DNA of 64,000 nucleotides, from assembly GCF_013256625.1 (NCBI RefSeq), contig NZ_CP053908.1:558001-622000 (forward strand), in the 5' to 3' direction. This DNA is from Hymenobacter sp. BRD128 (GTDB lineage: Bacteria; Bacteroidota; Bacteroidia; Cytophagales; Hymenobacteraceae). The position numbers were made by a program, and so were the translations under genes. The notes beneath the pieces were generated by a model that was given only the letters and a program-made list of their open reading frames with translations, was not told where the DNA came from and ran no database searches. Position 1 is the stretch's first letter. Each line of letters opens with the position of its first letter. Below are positions 8,291-16,872 of this stretch, piece after piece.

Positions 8291-9397
8291 ATGAGAAAAA
8301 TATTTACCCTTGCTGCTGCCGGTGTATTAGCAGCTACCACCTTCGGCGCTCAGGCGCAGATTATCCTTGACGGGAAAGTAGACGCTACTGAGATTGCCAC
8401 TACTTACATGTCGGGCAAGTATCAACTAGTAAGCGCTTACAATGGAACACACTCTGTAGCCGACCACGGGCTGAAAGCTCTTTACGTAGGTACCGATGCT
8501 ACCCACTTATACATTGCGGTGGTTGGCTCATTCGAACAGACTACTACGTATCCGGGTATTGTGGCTTATTTTAATCTGCCCAATAAAACCGGAGTAGCCG
8601 CCGGAACTAAACTGGCCGGTGGCAACGACGGCCAAAGCCCACTGAAGCAAAAGCCGACCATGGACTTTGAGGTGGATTACGGCATTCGCCTAAACGTATC
8701 GCCTACTGGCATGGCAAATGGTTATATAAGTTCTGTGGACTATACCACCGGCAATCCTGTTGCTGGTGTCCCCGATACGTACCAAGGCAGCGTTGATAAG
8801 GTCGGAACTAAGACGACTGCGTCGGCTACTAGTGGTCCATTCCTGAACTGGCAAGCTGCTTATATTACTTCGACGAGTCTTGCGGCCAATACGGCTAATT
8901 CGGCAGCTGAATTTCAATTTGACCTAGCCAACCTAGGATTAACGGCATCTACGCCTAATATTGATATGTTTGTTGCCTATGTAAATGACGGAGGCATCTT
9001 TACGACAGATACCTTTCCACCCATCGTTAACCAAACTACTGCATTGGCAGCTGACCAAGATTTTACGCAAATCGCGGGTAAGCAGTTCTTAACGTATCAG
9101 ATTGGCACTGGTGTGTTGGCTACCAAAGTAGCCGCTTCGGCCCTGAGCCTGAGCGTGTATCCGAACCCCGTGCGTGGGACATCGTTGGTGACGTATGAAG
9201 TGACTGACCGCGCCAGCAACGTCAACATCGTACTCACTGATTTGCTGGGCCGCACCGTGCGCACCCTCGAAAACAGCCTCAAGCCGGTAGGTCCCCAAAC
9301 GACTCCGGTAGATGTGGCTAGCCTGGCCACTGGCACGTACCTGATGCGCGTGCAAGTGGGCGACAAGGTTTCGACCAGCAAAGTATCGGTGCTCTAA
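8291..9397 (+). CDS. T9SS-secreted protein of unknown function
   Basis: The 368-residue protein has a signal peptide (MRKIFTLAAAGVLAATTFGAQ) and a C-terminal T9SS sorting domain (about 285-368, SVYPNPVRGTS through TYLMRVQVG). The body starts with QIILDGKVDATEI, which recalls the start of CBM9-like carbohydrate-binding domains, and is beta-rich without catalytic motifs that I recognise. It follows the amylase gene and faces the GH53 gene, so a polysaccharide-binding role is a fair guess. The middle of the gene (about 8380-9110) is visibly richer in A and T than the sorting-domain segment after it, which suggests modular origin. A shared terminator follows. Confidence 0.75.
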   Translation: MRKIFTLAAAGVLAATTFGAQAQIILDGKVDATEIATTYMSGKYQLVSAYNGTHSVADHGLKALYVGTDATHLYIAVVGSFEQTTTYPGIVAYFNLPNKTGVAAGTKLAGGNDGQSPLKQKPTMDFEVDYGIRLNVSPTGMANGYISSVDYTTGNPVAGVPDTYQGSVDKVGTKTTASATSGPFLNWQAAYITSTSLAANTANSAAEFQFDLANLGLTASTPNIDMFVAYVNDGGIFTTDTFPPIVNQTTALAADQDFTQIAGKQFLTYQIGTGVLATKVAASALSLSVYPNPVRGTSLVTYEVTDRASNVNIVLTDLLGRTVRTLENSLKPVGPQTTPVDVASLATGTYLMRVQVGDKVSTSKVSVL

Positions 9398-9419
9398 GCT
9401 ACCGCATTAAGTTAAGTAC

Positions 9420-9453
9420 AAAAGCCCCCGCTGCCAGCGCAGCGGGGGCTTTT
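9420..9453. terminator. Bidirectional terminator between convergent genes
   Basis: AAAAGCCCCCGCTG (9420-9433) pairs perfectly with CAGCGGGGGCTTTT (9440-9453) around a 6-base loop. The A and T runs let it serve both the cargo gene ending at 9397 and the GH53 gene ending at 9474. Confidence 0.9.
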
Positions 9454-9473
9454 GTATGCAGAAACGAGGCTGG

Positions 9474-11222
9474 CTAGGGTTTCACCACGCGCTGCGTACT
9501 CGTGTAGCCGTCGGCCGTGAGCTGCACCAGATACACCCCGGCGGGCAGGCCGGCCAGGGTACCCAGCGCCAGCGTGTGCGGGCCGGCTGGGGCTAGCGGC
9601 AGGTCGGCTAGGGTGCGCAGGCGCTGGCCAGTTAGGCTGAGCAGGGCCACCTGCACAGCGCACGGGCGCGCCAGCGAGTAGCTCAGCGTCAGTAGGCCGG
9701 CCGCGGGGTTTGGGTAGAGCTGCGGGGCACCGGCGAGGCTAGCCGGGGCGGCCGTGGCCAGCACAGTAGCCACCAGCTCCACATCGTCGAGGCTGCAGTA
9801 GTTGCCCGCGTTGGCGTCGGAGCGCAGGCCGATTTCGCACTGGCCATTGGTGACGACGATGCCCGGCACCTGAATCTGGGTCCAGGTACCGGTGGTGGGC
9901 AGCGTCACGTTTTGCTCAGTGGCGGCGCCGCTGGCCTGGGCATACAGCTGGCAGGTGTGCTGGCCACCACCGCTCTGGGCCCAGGCGCGCAGGGTGTAAG
10001 TGCCATTGGGCAGGTTGCTGATAGTCTGCAAAGTACGCACCTGATAGGCCGTGGCCTTGTAGTGGGTGAGGCGAAACTGGCTGGCGTGGCCGCCGGTTTC
10101 GGTGTAGTCGGCATCGGCGTCGGCGGTCGAAGTGGTGGTCCAGCCCAGCGGGTTTTGGGTGGCGGCCGTGTATTCAAAGCCGGGATTGTAGACGAGCGTA
10201 GCGGGCGGCGGGGCCAGGAAGCCATCCATTGCCACGGTGGCGCGGCCGTCGGTGCCCCAGGCGCCAAGCGTGTAGCCTTTCCAGTTATACGCCTCGGGTT
10301 CCCAATAAAGTACCCCCAGGCCCTTGTTGCCAGGCACAGCCTGGGTTTTGGCGATGAGGTCGAGCAACATCTGGCGGGTGGCGATGGGCACGTAGTTGGC
10401 TAGCCCGGTTTCGACTACCATTACCTCCTTGCCGGGGTAGCGGGCCACGAGGTCGTTCATGTTGGCCTGCGCCTGGGCGGTGAAGGTGGGCCAGGTATCG
10501 GCATTGGGGTAAAGTGATAGCCCCATTACGTCCCAGCGCGCGCCGTTGGCTTGCAGGCCGTCGAAGTAGTAGCGGAAAGCCCCGTTGTTCTGCCCATTGG
10601 CAAAGTGCGCAATGACCTTGGTGGTGGGGCTCACGGCCTTCACGGCGGCGTAGCCCTGGTCAACAAACGCCGCGAAATTGGCGAAGCCATTCACCATAAT
10701 GCGGCCCTCGGGCCACAGCATGCCATCGTTGGTTTCGTTGCCCACCTGCACCCATTCGGGGGTGATACCGTTAGTTTTCAGTAGGGTAAGTACCGAGCTG
10801 GTGTGGTCGTACACCGCCTGCTTGAGCTGGGCCACGGTGTAGCTCTGCCAGGCGGCGGGCTTGGTTTGCTTGCCGGGGTCGGCAAAGTCGTCGCTGTAGT
10901 GGAAGTCGATGAGCAGGCGCTGGCCCAGCGCCTGGGCGCGCTTGGCCTTGGCCAGCACGTCGGCGGGGCCGCAGTAGCCGCCAGCCGGATTTACCCACAC
11001 TCGTAACCGAATGGTATTCAGCGCATAGTCCTGCTGAAGCAATTGAAATAAGTCCTGTTGGTTGCCGGCCTTGTTGTAAAACTTGTAGTTGGCAGCTTCC
11101 ATTTCGGTCACCCAACTAATGTCGGCGCCCTTAGCGAAAGCGGGGGTGGTTTGGGCGGCTGTCGGCCGCCAGCTGGCTAGCACCAGCAGCGCAGCGGCCG
11201 CCAGGCGGGTAAAAGTTCGCAT
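9474..11222 (-). CDS. Secreted GH53 endo-beta-1,4-galactanase with T9SS domain
   Basis: The 582-residue enzyme has a signal peptide (1-24), a GH53 catalytic barrel (about 28-340), a galactose-binding-like module (about 350-480, starting NPGFEYT) and a T9SS sorting domain (about 500-582, YPNPAAG). GH53 residues are visible: acid/base Glu163 in VGNETNDG and nucleophile Glu271 in VVETGLANY. GH53 enzymes cut beta-1,4-galactan side chains of pectin or type I arabinogalactan. The appended module may bind galactan, as CBM61 does in other GH53 enzymes, though I cannot assign the family. The ATG at 11222 is preferred to a TTG two codons upstream. The next gene upstream on the strand is a GH5-like glycosidase. 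Confidence 0.92.
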   Translation of the reverse strand: MRTFTRLAAAALLVLASWRPTAAQTTPAFAKGADISWVTEMEAANYKFYNKAGNQQDLFQLLQQDYALNTIRLRVWVNPAGGYCGPADVLAKAKRAQALGQRLLIDFHYSDDFADPGKQTKPAAWQSYTVAQLKQAVYDHTSSVLTLLKTNGITPEWVQVGNETNDGMLWPEGRIMVNGFANFAAFVDQGYAAVKAVSPTTKVIAHFANGQNNGAFRYYFDGLQANGARWDVMGLSLYPNADTWPTFTAQAQANMNDLVARYPGKEVMVVETGLANYVPIATRQMLLDLIAKTQAVPGNKGLGVLYWEPEAYNWKGYTLGAWGTDGRATVAMDGFLAPPPATLVYNPGFEYTAATQNPLGWTTTSTADADADYTETGGHASQFRLTHYKATAYQVRTLQTISNLPNGTYTLRAWAQSGGGQHTCQLYAQASGAATEQNVTLPTTGTWTQIQVPGIVVTNGQCEIGLRSDANAGNYCSLDDVELVATVLATAAPASLAGAPQLYPNPAAGLLTLSYSLARPCAVQVALLSLTGQRLRTLADLPLAPAGPHTLALGTLAGLPAGVYLVQLTADGYTSTQRVVKP

Positions 11223-11285
11223 AAGCAAAAAGCAAAAGGGTGAGAATGGAGAATAAATTAAGTCAAAAAACCAGCTAATTGAGGC

Positions 11286-13877
11286 CTAGCGCAACTCCAC
11301 TGATTCCACATCTACCCGCAGCTGCTCGCGCAGGCTAGCCGGCTGGTTTACAATGAGCTGCAGCACCTCCACGTCGGCCAGCCGGAAAGCGGGGCTAGCT
11401 AGCGGCTGGTACGTGAGCGGCAAAAAGCCCGGATAGGGCCGGGGCGTGAGTAGCAGCGGCGCCGGCCGCAGCGCACTGAGCGGCACCCGCGCCGTGCCAT
11501 CGGCCGCGAGCGGCGGCACGGGGGCTTCGTAAGCTATCGCATCGCGGGTGACCAGCACTACGCGCAGCGTGGTAGCGGCCGGCAGGTTGGTCTGAGCTCT
11601 GATAATCAATTCTTTAAAATTGCCTAAGTCAGTCATGCGCCCTGCCGTTTTGAGCCCCAGGTAGGCGCGCAGCGCGGCGGCCGGGCCAGCTGCGGGCGCC
11701 GGCTGGCCTTCCCTGGCTGGGTTCACGAGCAGGCGCAGGGCCAGCGTGCCGCTAGCCGTGGTGGGGTAGTCGGTCCAATTGCGGTCGCTGATGCCCTTGG
11801 CCTCTACCGCGTCGCGGTCGAGGCTAGCCGTGAAGAGCGGCAGCGGCGCGGTGGCCGCCACCAGCGGCACCTGCCAGGGCGTGGCGGCGGGGTAAAAATC
11901 CCAGTCGCGCGGCGTGCCCAGCTGCCTGCCGGGGAAGGTAAGCTCCGTTTGGCCGGCCCGTTTCAGCACCACCCAGTAGCGCAGCAGGCCGGGGTAGGTG
12001 AGGGCGGCGGGCACGCTGGCCTGCCAGCTAGTGGCCAGGCCGGGCGTCGGCTGCATGGCTAGGCTGCGCACGGGGCCGTAGTAGTGCTGGGCTACCAGCA
12101 GCACGCTATCCTGGGGGCTGGCGCCGGCCACCGTGGCCACGATGGCCAGCGGCTGTCCGGCCGTGGCCTGGGCCACCGGCAGGTGCCGCACCTGGGGCAG
12201 CCCGGCCGTGGCGGGCGGCGCCACAAACTCGCCCAGCCGGCGCGGGCCAACAATCGAATGTGCAGTCCAGGCGCGGCTGTCCTGGCCGGCCTTCGTGAGC
12301 AAGAAGGCACCGGGGCGCACCAGCAGCCGGCCGCCGCTAGCCTGGGCCTGGGCGGTATTGCCGTCGTTCAGGCCTTTGAGCTGAAATGCGGTGCCCAGGT
12401 CGGCCAGCGCAATGCTGAGCGGCTGCTCGTCCCACACGATGCGCGTCACGGCTTTGCTGAGCGAGGGCGTGGCAAACGGGTCGCTCACCAGCACGGCGTC
12501 GGGCAGTACTTCGAGGCGCCACACGCCGGGGGCTAGCCGGTCGAGAAAATAGGCACCGCTGCCGCCGTACTGCACCACCCGCGACGAGCCCACGCCCGCC
12601 ACGTGGCGCAGCGCGGCGGCCTGCACTGGATTATCGTTTGTGTTACTGGTATAAAAAAACTCGCCCGGCGTGTTCCACTCGCTCAGTTGGCGGCGGTAGC
12701 TCACCAGCGCCGCCCCAAAAACCGAGTCGGCCGGGTAGCGCGGCACGGCCTGCCCGCGCGGCTGCGCGTGAAATATGCGGCTGGCTATCAGCATGCTCAG
12801 GGCCTTGGCCGGCGTGTAGGCCAGGTTGAGGTAGTGCGTCTGGTACTCGGTGTTGGCGAAGGCGATGCCCAGTGGGTCGTAGGCAAACTGCGTGGCCCAC
12901 TGAAACCCCGCCGCCCGAAAGCTACGCGCCATGCTCGGGTACATGATGGGCTGCAACACGTCGGCCGACTCAAACTCGTAGACCATCTTGGCGCGGCGGT
13001 CGAAGCGGGCATCGCCTTTATAAGGGAGCGGGTACTGGTCTACGTAGGGCAGAAAATTGCCGCGTAGCTCGTGGCCCGCCACCAGGTTCTCGGGGTACCA
13101 CTGAAAGCTGACTCCCTGCACGTTAGCATCCAGAATGGCATCCTTTACCTGCGGGCTTTCGGCGATGTTGTAGAAAATGGGCTTGGTATAGCCAGTGGCG
13201 CGCATGGCCGCCACCAGGCGGTTGGCAAAGCTGGTGACGGGGGCTAGCGGCAGGTGGTAGTGCGGCTCATTGCACACCTCAAAGGCGATGATGTCGGGGT
13301 CCTGGCGGTTGAGCAGGCCAGTGTATTGGTTGCGGTGGTTTAGAAACTGCCCCAGATAATTTTCCTGCGCCCGAATGGCACGCGGATTGGTGTAAGCCAC
13401 GCCCTTGTCGTAGATGCTCGAAAAGCCGGGGCCGGTATTTTTGGGCTCGGGATAAGCATTGCCCCAGTAGGCGATGGGCGTAAGAATAACCTTAATGCCC
13501 CGCGCCTTAAGCTTGGAAATCAAGTAGTCGAGCAGGCGCAGGTGGTCGTTTGGCTGCAGGTTGCCGAGCGTATCAGTAATCTCAATGTCCCACACGTGCA
13601 GCCGAAACGCATCCAAGCCCAGCCGACTCAGGTGGTACACGTCCTGGTCGATGGCATCTTCGTGCTTGATGCCCCGCTGGGCCAGCGCCCGGTACGAATA
13701 GGCAAATGGCGCGGTGTAATTGACGCCAAACAGCGCTACCTCACGCTTGGTATTTTGCCAGCGCAGCACGCCGTTGGCATCCACAAATACGTCGCCGGTG
13801 GGCGGCTTTTCAGTAGGCTGGGCGCGGACTGAAAGCGCGAACAGCGTGATTAGTAAAAATAAATAACAGCGCGGCAT
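11286..13877 (-). CDS. GH5-like (cellulase-fold) glycoside hydrolase
   Basis: The 863-residue protein has a signal peptide (MPRCYLFLLITLFALSVRAQ) and a clan GH-A barrel (about 28-420). Acid/base Glu204 is seen in FEVCNEPHYH, and the nucleophile is probably Glu301 or Glu303 in MVYEFES. The later part (about 440-860) is beta-rich, probably accessory sandwich domains. There is no T9SS domain, so it is probably periplasmic. The family resembles GH5 mannanase and cellulase enzymes; the substrate cannot be read from sequence. It lies 63 bp upstream of the GH53 gene on the same strand and may be co-transcribed with it, which favours a plant cell-wall polysaccharide. Confidence 0.82.
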   Translation of the reverse strand: MPRCYLFLLITLFALSVRAQPTEKPPTGDVFVDANGVLRWQNTKREVALFGVNYTAPFAYSYRALAQRGIKHEDAIDQDVYHLSRLGLDAFRLHVWDIEITDTLGNLQPNDHLRLLDYLISKLKARGIKVILTPIAYWGNAYPEPKNTGPGFSSIYDKGVAYTNPRAIRAQENYLGQFLNHRNQYTGLLNRQDPDIIAFEVCNEPHYHLPLAPVTSFANRLVAAMRATGYTKPIFYNIAESPQVKDAILDANVQGVSFQWYPENLVAGHELRGNFLPYVDQYPLPYKGDARFDRRAKMVYEFESADVLQPIMYPSMARSFRAAGFQWATQFAYDPLGIAFANTEYQTHYLNLAYTPAKALSMLIASRIFHAQPRGQAVPRYPADSVFGAALVSYRRQLSEWNTPGEFFYTSNTNDNPVQAAALRHVAGVGSSRVVQYGGSGAYFLDRLAPGVWRLEVLPDAVLVSDPFATPSLSKAVTRIVWDEQPLSIALADLGTAFQLKGLNDGNTAQAQASGGRLLVRPGAFLLTKAGQDSRAWTAHSIVGPRRLGEFVAPPATAGLPQVRHLPVAQATAGQPLAIVATVAGASPQDSVLLVAQHYYGPVRSLAMQPTPGLATSWQASVPAALTYPGLLRYWVVLKRAGQTELTFPGRQLGTPRDWDFYPAATPWQVPLVAATAPLPLFTASLDRDAVEAKGISDRNWTDYPTTASGTLALRLLVNPAREGQPAPAAGPAAALRAYLGLKTAGRMTDLGNFKELIIRAQTNLPAATTLRVVLVTRDAIAYEAPVPPLAADGTARVPLSALRPAPLLLTPRPYPGFLPLTYQPLASPAFRLADVEVLQLIVNQPASLREQLRVDVESVELR

Positions 13878-13901
13878 ACCAGCTAGCTAGGGCGACAACG
13901 A

Positions 13902-13952
13902 GTAAAAAAGCACGTCCTGCTGAGCTGCTTCGGCAAGCTCAGCAGGACGTGC
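13902..13952. terminator. Palindromic repeat (short form) serving as terminator
   Basis: GCACGTCCTGCTGAGCT (13910-13926) pairs perfectly over 17 bp with 13936-13952; on the minus strand TTTTTT follows. It lies 26 bp after the stop of the sugar kinase gene. The arm sequence CGTCCTGCTGAGCT is shared with the larger palindromes at 28513, 32208 and 57701, so this is a short member of that family. Confidence 0.8.
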
Positions 13953-13977
13953 TTACTTGAAAATTTATAGAAGTAGG

Positions 13978-14829
13978 CTAGCCAGCCTGCTCGTGGAAGC
14001 TCACCAGGTCGTCGATGGGCGAGCGGATGATTTTGCCCACCTGCATGCCGTGGCCGTTGGCTACCTGCGTGAGGGCATCGCGGAAATTGTAGCCTACCGA
14101 GCCGATGCAGTTGAAGGTATAGTTCTGATAATCGGGGTAGTGCAGCACCAGATTCTGGAAGAAGGCCTCGAAGGCCTCGACTACAATCTGGCGGCAGTAG
14201 CTCACGTTGTTGTGGTCGTAGCAAAACTTGGCGAAGCTAGCCAGGAAGCGGTTGGGCAGCGGCTGGTTGTAGAGACGGTCCAGGATGTCATTGCGCGAGC
14301 CGAGGTTGTACTCTTCCTTCAGGGCCTCACCCAGGCCGTCGGGCAGCAGGCCGCGCAGGTAGTCGCGCAGTAGGCGCTTGCCCAGAAAAGAGCCGCTGCC
14401 CTCATCGCCCAGGAAGTACCCTAGCGAGTCCACGTTGTACGTAATTTTCTGGCCGTCGTAGATGCACGAGTTGGTGCCCGTGCCCAGGATGGCGGCAAAG
14501 CCCGGCTGGTGGCCCAGCAGGGCACGAGCCGCCGCCAGCAGGTCTTCGGTCACCTCAATTTTATTAGCGCCGGTAAAAACCTTGCGCATGGCGGCGGCGA
14601 TTACTTCGGCTTTGGCGGGGCTCGACACGCCGGCGCCGTAGAAGTAGATTTCGCGGACTTCGGAGCGGGGCAGCGTATCGGGCAGGTTTTTTTCGAGCGA
14701 AGCAATAATATCCTGCGTATTTACAAAATCAGGATTGTAGCCTTCCGTGTTGAAGTACACGCGCTGGCCCGCGTCGGAGAGCTGGCACCAGCTGGTTTTG
14801 GTCGAGCCGCCGTCGGCAATAAGTATCAT
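13978..14829 (-). CDS. BadF/BadG-type kinase, probable N-acetylglucosamine kinase
   Basis: The 283-residue protein has the ASKHA phosphate-1 motif at its N-terminus (LIADGGSTKTSW) and the phosphate-2 region (ILGTGTNSC, about 117-125), followed by LGDEGSGSFLGKR. This is the BadF/BadG/BcrA/BcrD fold in its N-acetylglucosamine-kinase-like form, which phosphorylates amino sugars with ATP. No signal peptide is present, so it is cytoplasmic. It may recycle cell-wall or chitin-derived GlcNAc; alternatives are other sugar kinases of the fold. It sits just upstream, on the same strand, of the two glycosidases but is separated from them by a terminator palindrome. Confidence 0.85.
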   Translation of the reverse strand: MILIADGGSTKTSWCQLSDAGQRVYFNTEGYNPDFVNTQDIIASLEKNLPDTLPRSEVREIYFYGAGVSSPAKAEVIAAAMRKVFTGANKIEVTEDLLAAARALLGHQPGFAAILGTGTNSCIYDGQKITYNVDSLGYFLGDEGSGSFLGKRLLRDYLRGLLPDGLGEALKEEYNLGSRNDILDRLYNQPLPNRFLASFAKFCYDHNNVSYCRQIVVEAFEAFFQNLVLHYPDYQNYTFNCIGSVGYNFRDALTQVANGHGMQVGKIIRSPIDDLVSFHEQAG

Positions 14830-14896
14830 AAAAGGAACTGGAGGAAAAAGCGAGGAGCGAAGCCGCGAAAATAGCGCCCGCCGGCTTAAGGCGGTG

Positions 14897-16399
14897 CTAG
14901 CGGGCAGCCGCGTTTACCACCGGCGTTGCTACGGCGGCGTGCTGGGGCGAGGGCAGCAGGTCAATCCAGCCATCTTCGCTCACTACGATAGCCAGGCACG
15001 GGTAGGGCGAAGAACTCGTGTAGCGCACGGCCGAGTTGTAGCGGGCGCCCCGGCTGCTGTCGCCCTTCTCGGTGGCCTGCCCGTCGAGAATCACCCCGAT
15101 GGCGTAGCACACGCCGCTAGGCTCAATGAGCACTGCCCCGTCGATGCTGCTGGCCTGGCGCAGCACGGGCGGCGTCATGGGTCGGGGCACCACCCGAAAG
15201 CACTGGCGGCGCAGGCGTTCGGCCTCGGGCTTGGCGCCGGCCGTGATGCAGAGCATGGTACCGTGGCTCTGGTTGGAGGCTTCGAGGGCCAGCTCCCAGA
15301 GGTATTCCACGTTGGGGTCATCAATTTCGGGAAATACCTGACGGATGACGCGGGCAAAATTATCAGCCTGCACCTTGCCCTGGGGCAGGCGCGGCGTGTT
15401 GCTCACCACGCGCATCAGCGTGTGGCCCGCGTGGCGCAGCTCCCAGCCGTAGTGGTTGGTAAAATGCACCGTGGCCAGCGGCTCGTACTGGGGGGCGCTT
15501 TCCGGCACCAGGTGGCCCAGCCCGAATACGTGGGCCGCATCCGATACCAGCCCGGTGCTGCCCTCGGTAAGCTCCAGCAGCTTGCGGATGGAGCGGTGGT
15601 CGCGCAGGGGCACGGGCGTTTCGAGGGTCAGCACCGGCACGATGGCCGGGTGCTGGCGGCGGCCCAGCAGCATGGTGCCGCGGCCTTCGTCGCCCTCGTG
15701 GCGCAGGGCCGCCACGCCCAGGCAGGCATCATACAGGCCGTGGGCATTGCCGGGCGAAATGCGCAGCATCAGGCGGCGGCCGGCGCCGCGCAGCACCTCG
15801 TTGTAGTCGCGGTCGAGCACCGGCTGCTCGTTGTCGGCGGTGTCGGCTTCGCGTAGGGCGCGGGTGCACTCGTGCAAAAACTCCAGCACCGCCGCGTGCG
15901 GCAGCGAGCAAGGCCGGTTGGGACCGGGCTTGCCGGGCAGGGTGTAATAGGAATTATACGTATCGGCCGCCAGCTGAATCACTACCACCACCAGGTAGCC
16001 ATTGAGGCTGAGCGGCGTAGAGCAGAAGCAGCGGCGGTTTTCGCCGCGCCGGGCTACCAGTTCTTGCAGCACCTGGTCGGTGGCGCGGCACACCAGCTCG
16101 TACCAGTGATGCTTTTCCATGCGGTCATGGTCCTGCGGGTGCAGGTGGTACACGTTATCGCGCGGGCTCAGGTCGCCGGCCTCAAATGAGGCGGCCAGGG
16201 TCTTGATACTGCCAAACTCGGCCGGCGAATAGCGCAGGCTGGTGGGCTCGACAACCACGCTTTGCGGGTCGTCTTCTTCGCGGCCCGAAGCCAGGCCCAG
16301 CAAAAAAACCTCGGGCCGCAAATTGCGGTCGAGCAAATTAAAAATACCTTCGGCAAAGAGCTGAGCCGAAACGCGAAACAGGCTTTGGTGTTCCCACAT
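14897..16399 (-). CDS. DisA_N (diadenylate cyclase-like) domain protein
   Basis: The 500-residue protein ends in a DAC-type nucleotide-binding domain (about 360-490) with the DGA motif (IDGAVLIEPSG, Asp420) and, about 30 residues later, RGARYNSAVRY at the place of the GTRHRAA motif that binds ATP in DisA and CdaA. The family makes the second messenger c-di-AMP. The first 350 residues match no domain I can name and may be one of the sensor modules fused to such DACs. There is no membrane segment, unlike CdaA. I chose the ATG at 16399 (MWEHQSLF); the upstream extension is Arg/Ser/Pro-rich and looks non-coding. The altered RHR motif leaves activity uncertain. Confidence 0.8.
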   Translation of the reverse strand: MWEHQSLFRVSAQLFAEGIFNLLDRNLRPEVFLLGLASGREEDDPQSVVVEPTSLRYSPAEFGSIKTLAASFEAGDLSPRDNVYHLHPQDHDRMEKHHWYELVCRATDQVLQELVARRGENRRCFCSTPLSLNGYLVVVVIQLAADTYNSYYTLPGKPGPNRPCSLPHAAVLEFLHECTRALREADTADNEQPVLDRDYNEVLRGAGRRLMLRISPGNAHGLYDACLGVAALRHEGDEGRGTMLLGRRQHPAIVPVLTLETPVPLRDHRSIRKLLELTEGSTGLVSDAAHVFGLGHLVPESAPQYEPLATVHFTNHYGWELRHAGHTLMRVVSNTPRLPQGKVQADNFARVIRQVFPEIDDPNVEYLWELALEASNQSHGTMLCITAGAKPEAERLRRQCFRVVPRPMTPPVLRQASSIDGAVLIEPSGVCYAIGVILDGQATEKGDSSRGARYNSAVRYTSSSPYPCLAIVVSEDGWIDLLPSPQHAAVATPVVNAAAR

Positions 16400-16607
16400 A
16401 GGTGGCAGTCGGGGGCGATGGGGCGATGGCCGCCAGGGCCGGGAAGGGCTACGCACGTATCCGCAAGTAGCACTGGCTAGCCTGGCATACGTAAAAATCC
16501 GAGTAATAGCTGAGGAGCGGCCGGTAAAACTGTCACTTTTCCGCAACTTCATCGTAACTTCGGGTTGCTGCCCGCCCCTGTTTTTTCACCACCTCGCACC
16601 CTGGCCT

Positions 16608-16859
16608 ATGCTCTTCGTCGACATGCTCTTTGTGATGGTGGTGGCCCTCTCGTTTATCCCCATCATGACCGGCTACTGCGCCGCTTCGCGCGGGCGCTCA
16701 TTCTGGCTGTGGTTTGCGCTGGGCTGGCTCTTGCCCATCGTTTCTTTCCTGCTGCTTTTTGCCCTGATAGCGCGCGACGAGCTGGACCCCGGCCGCCAGC
16801 TGCTGCGCGAAGCCCGGCAGATTTTAAAGGAAGCTGAGCAGAAAACAGTTGAAAAATAA
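16608..16859 (+). CDS. Small membrane protein, two predicted helices
   Basis: The 83-residue product has two hydrophobic segments (about 2-24 and 32-53) and a charged C-terminal tail (RDELDPGRQLLREARQIL). A second ATG lies at 16623. It looks like a short inner-membrane protein with a cytoplasmic helical tail. The neighbouring genes are on the opposite strand, so it stands alone. No function is evident. Confidence 0.6.
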   Translation: MLFVDMLFVMVVALSFIPIMTGYCAASRGRSFWLWFALGWLLPIVSFLLLFALIARDELDPGRQLLREARQILKEAEQKTVEK

Positions 16860-16872
16860 GGGGCTCGTGCGG

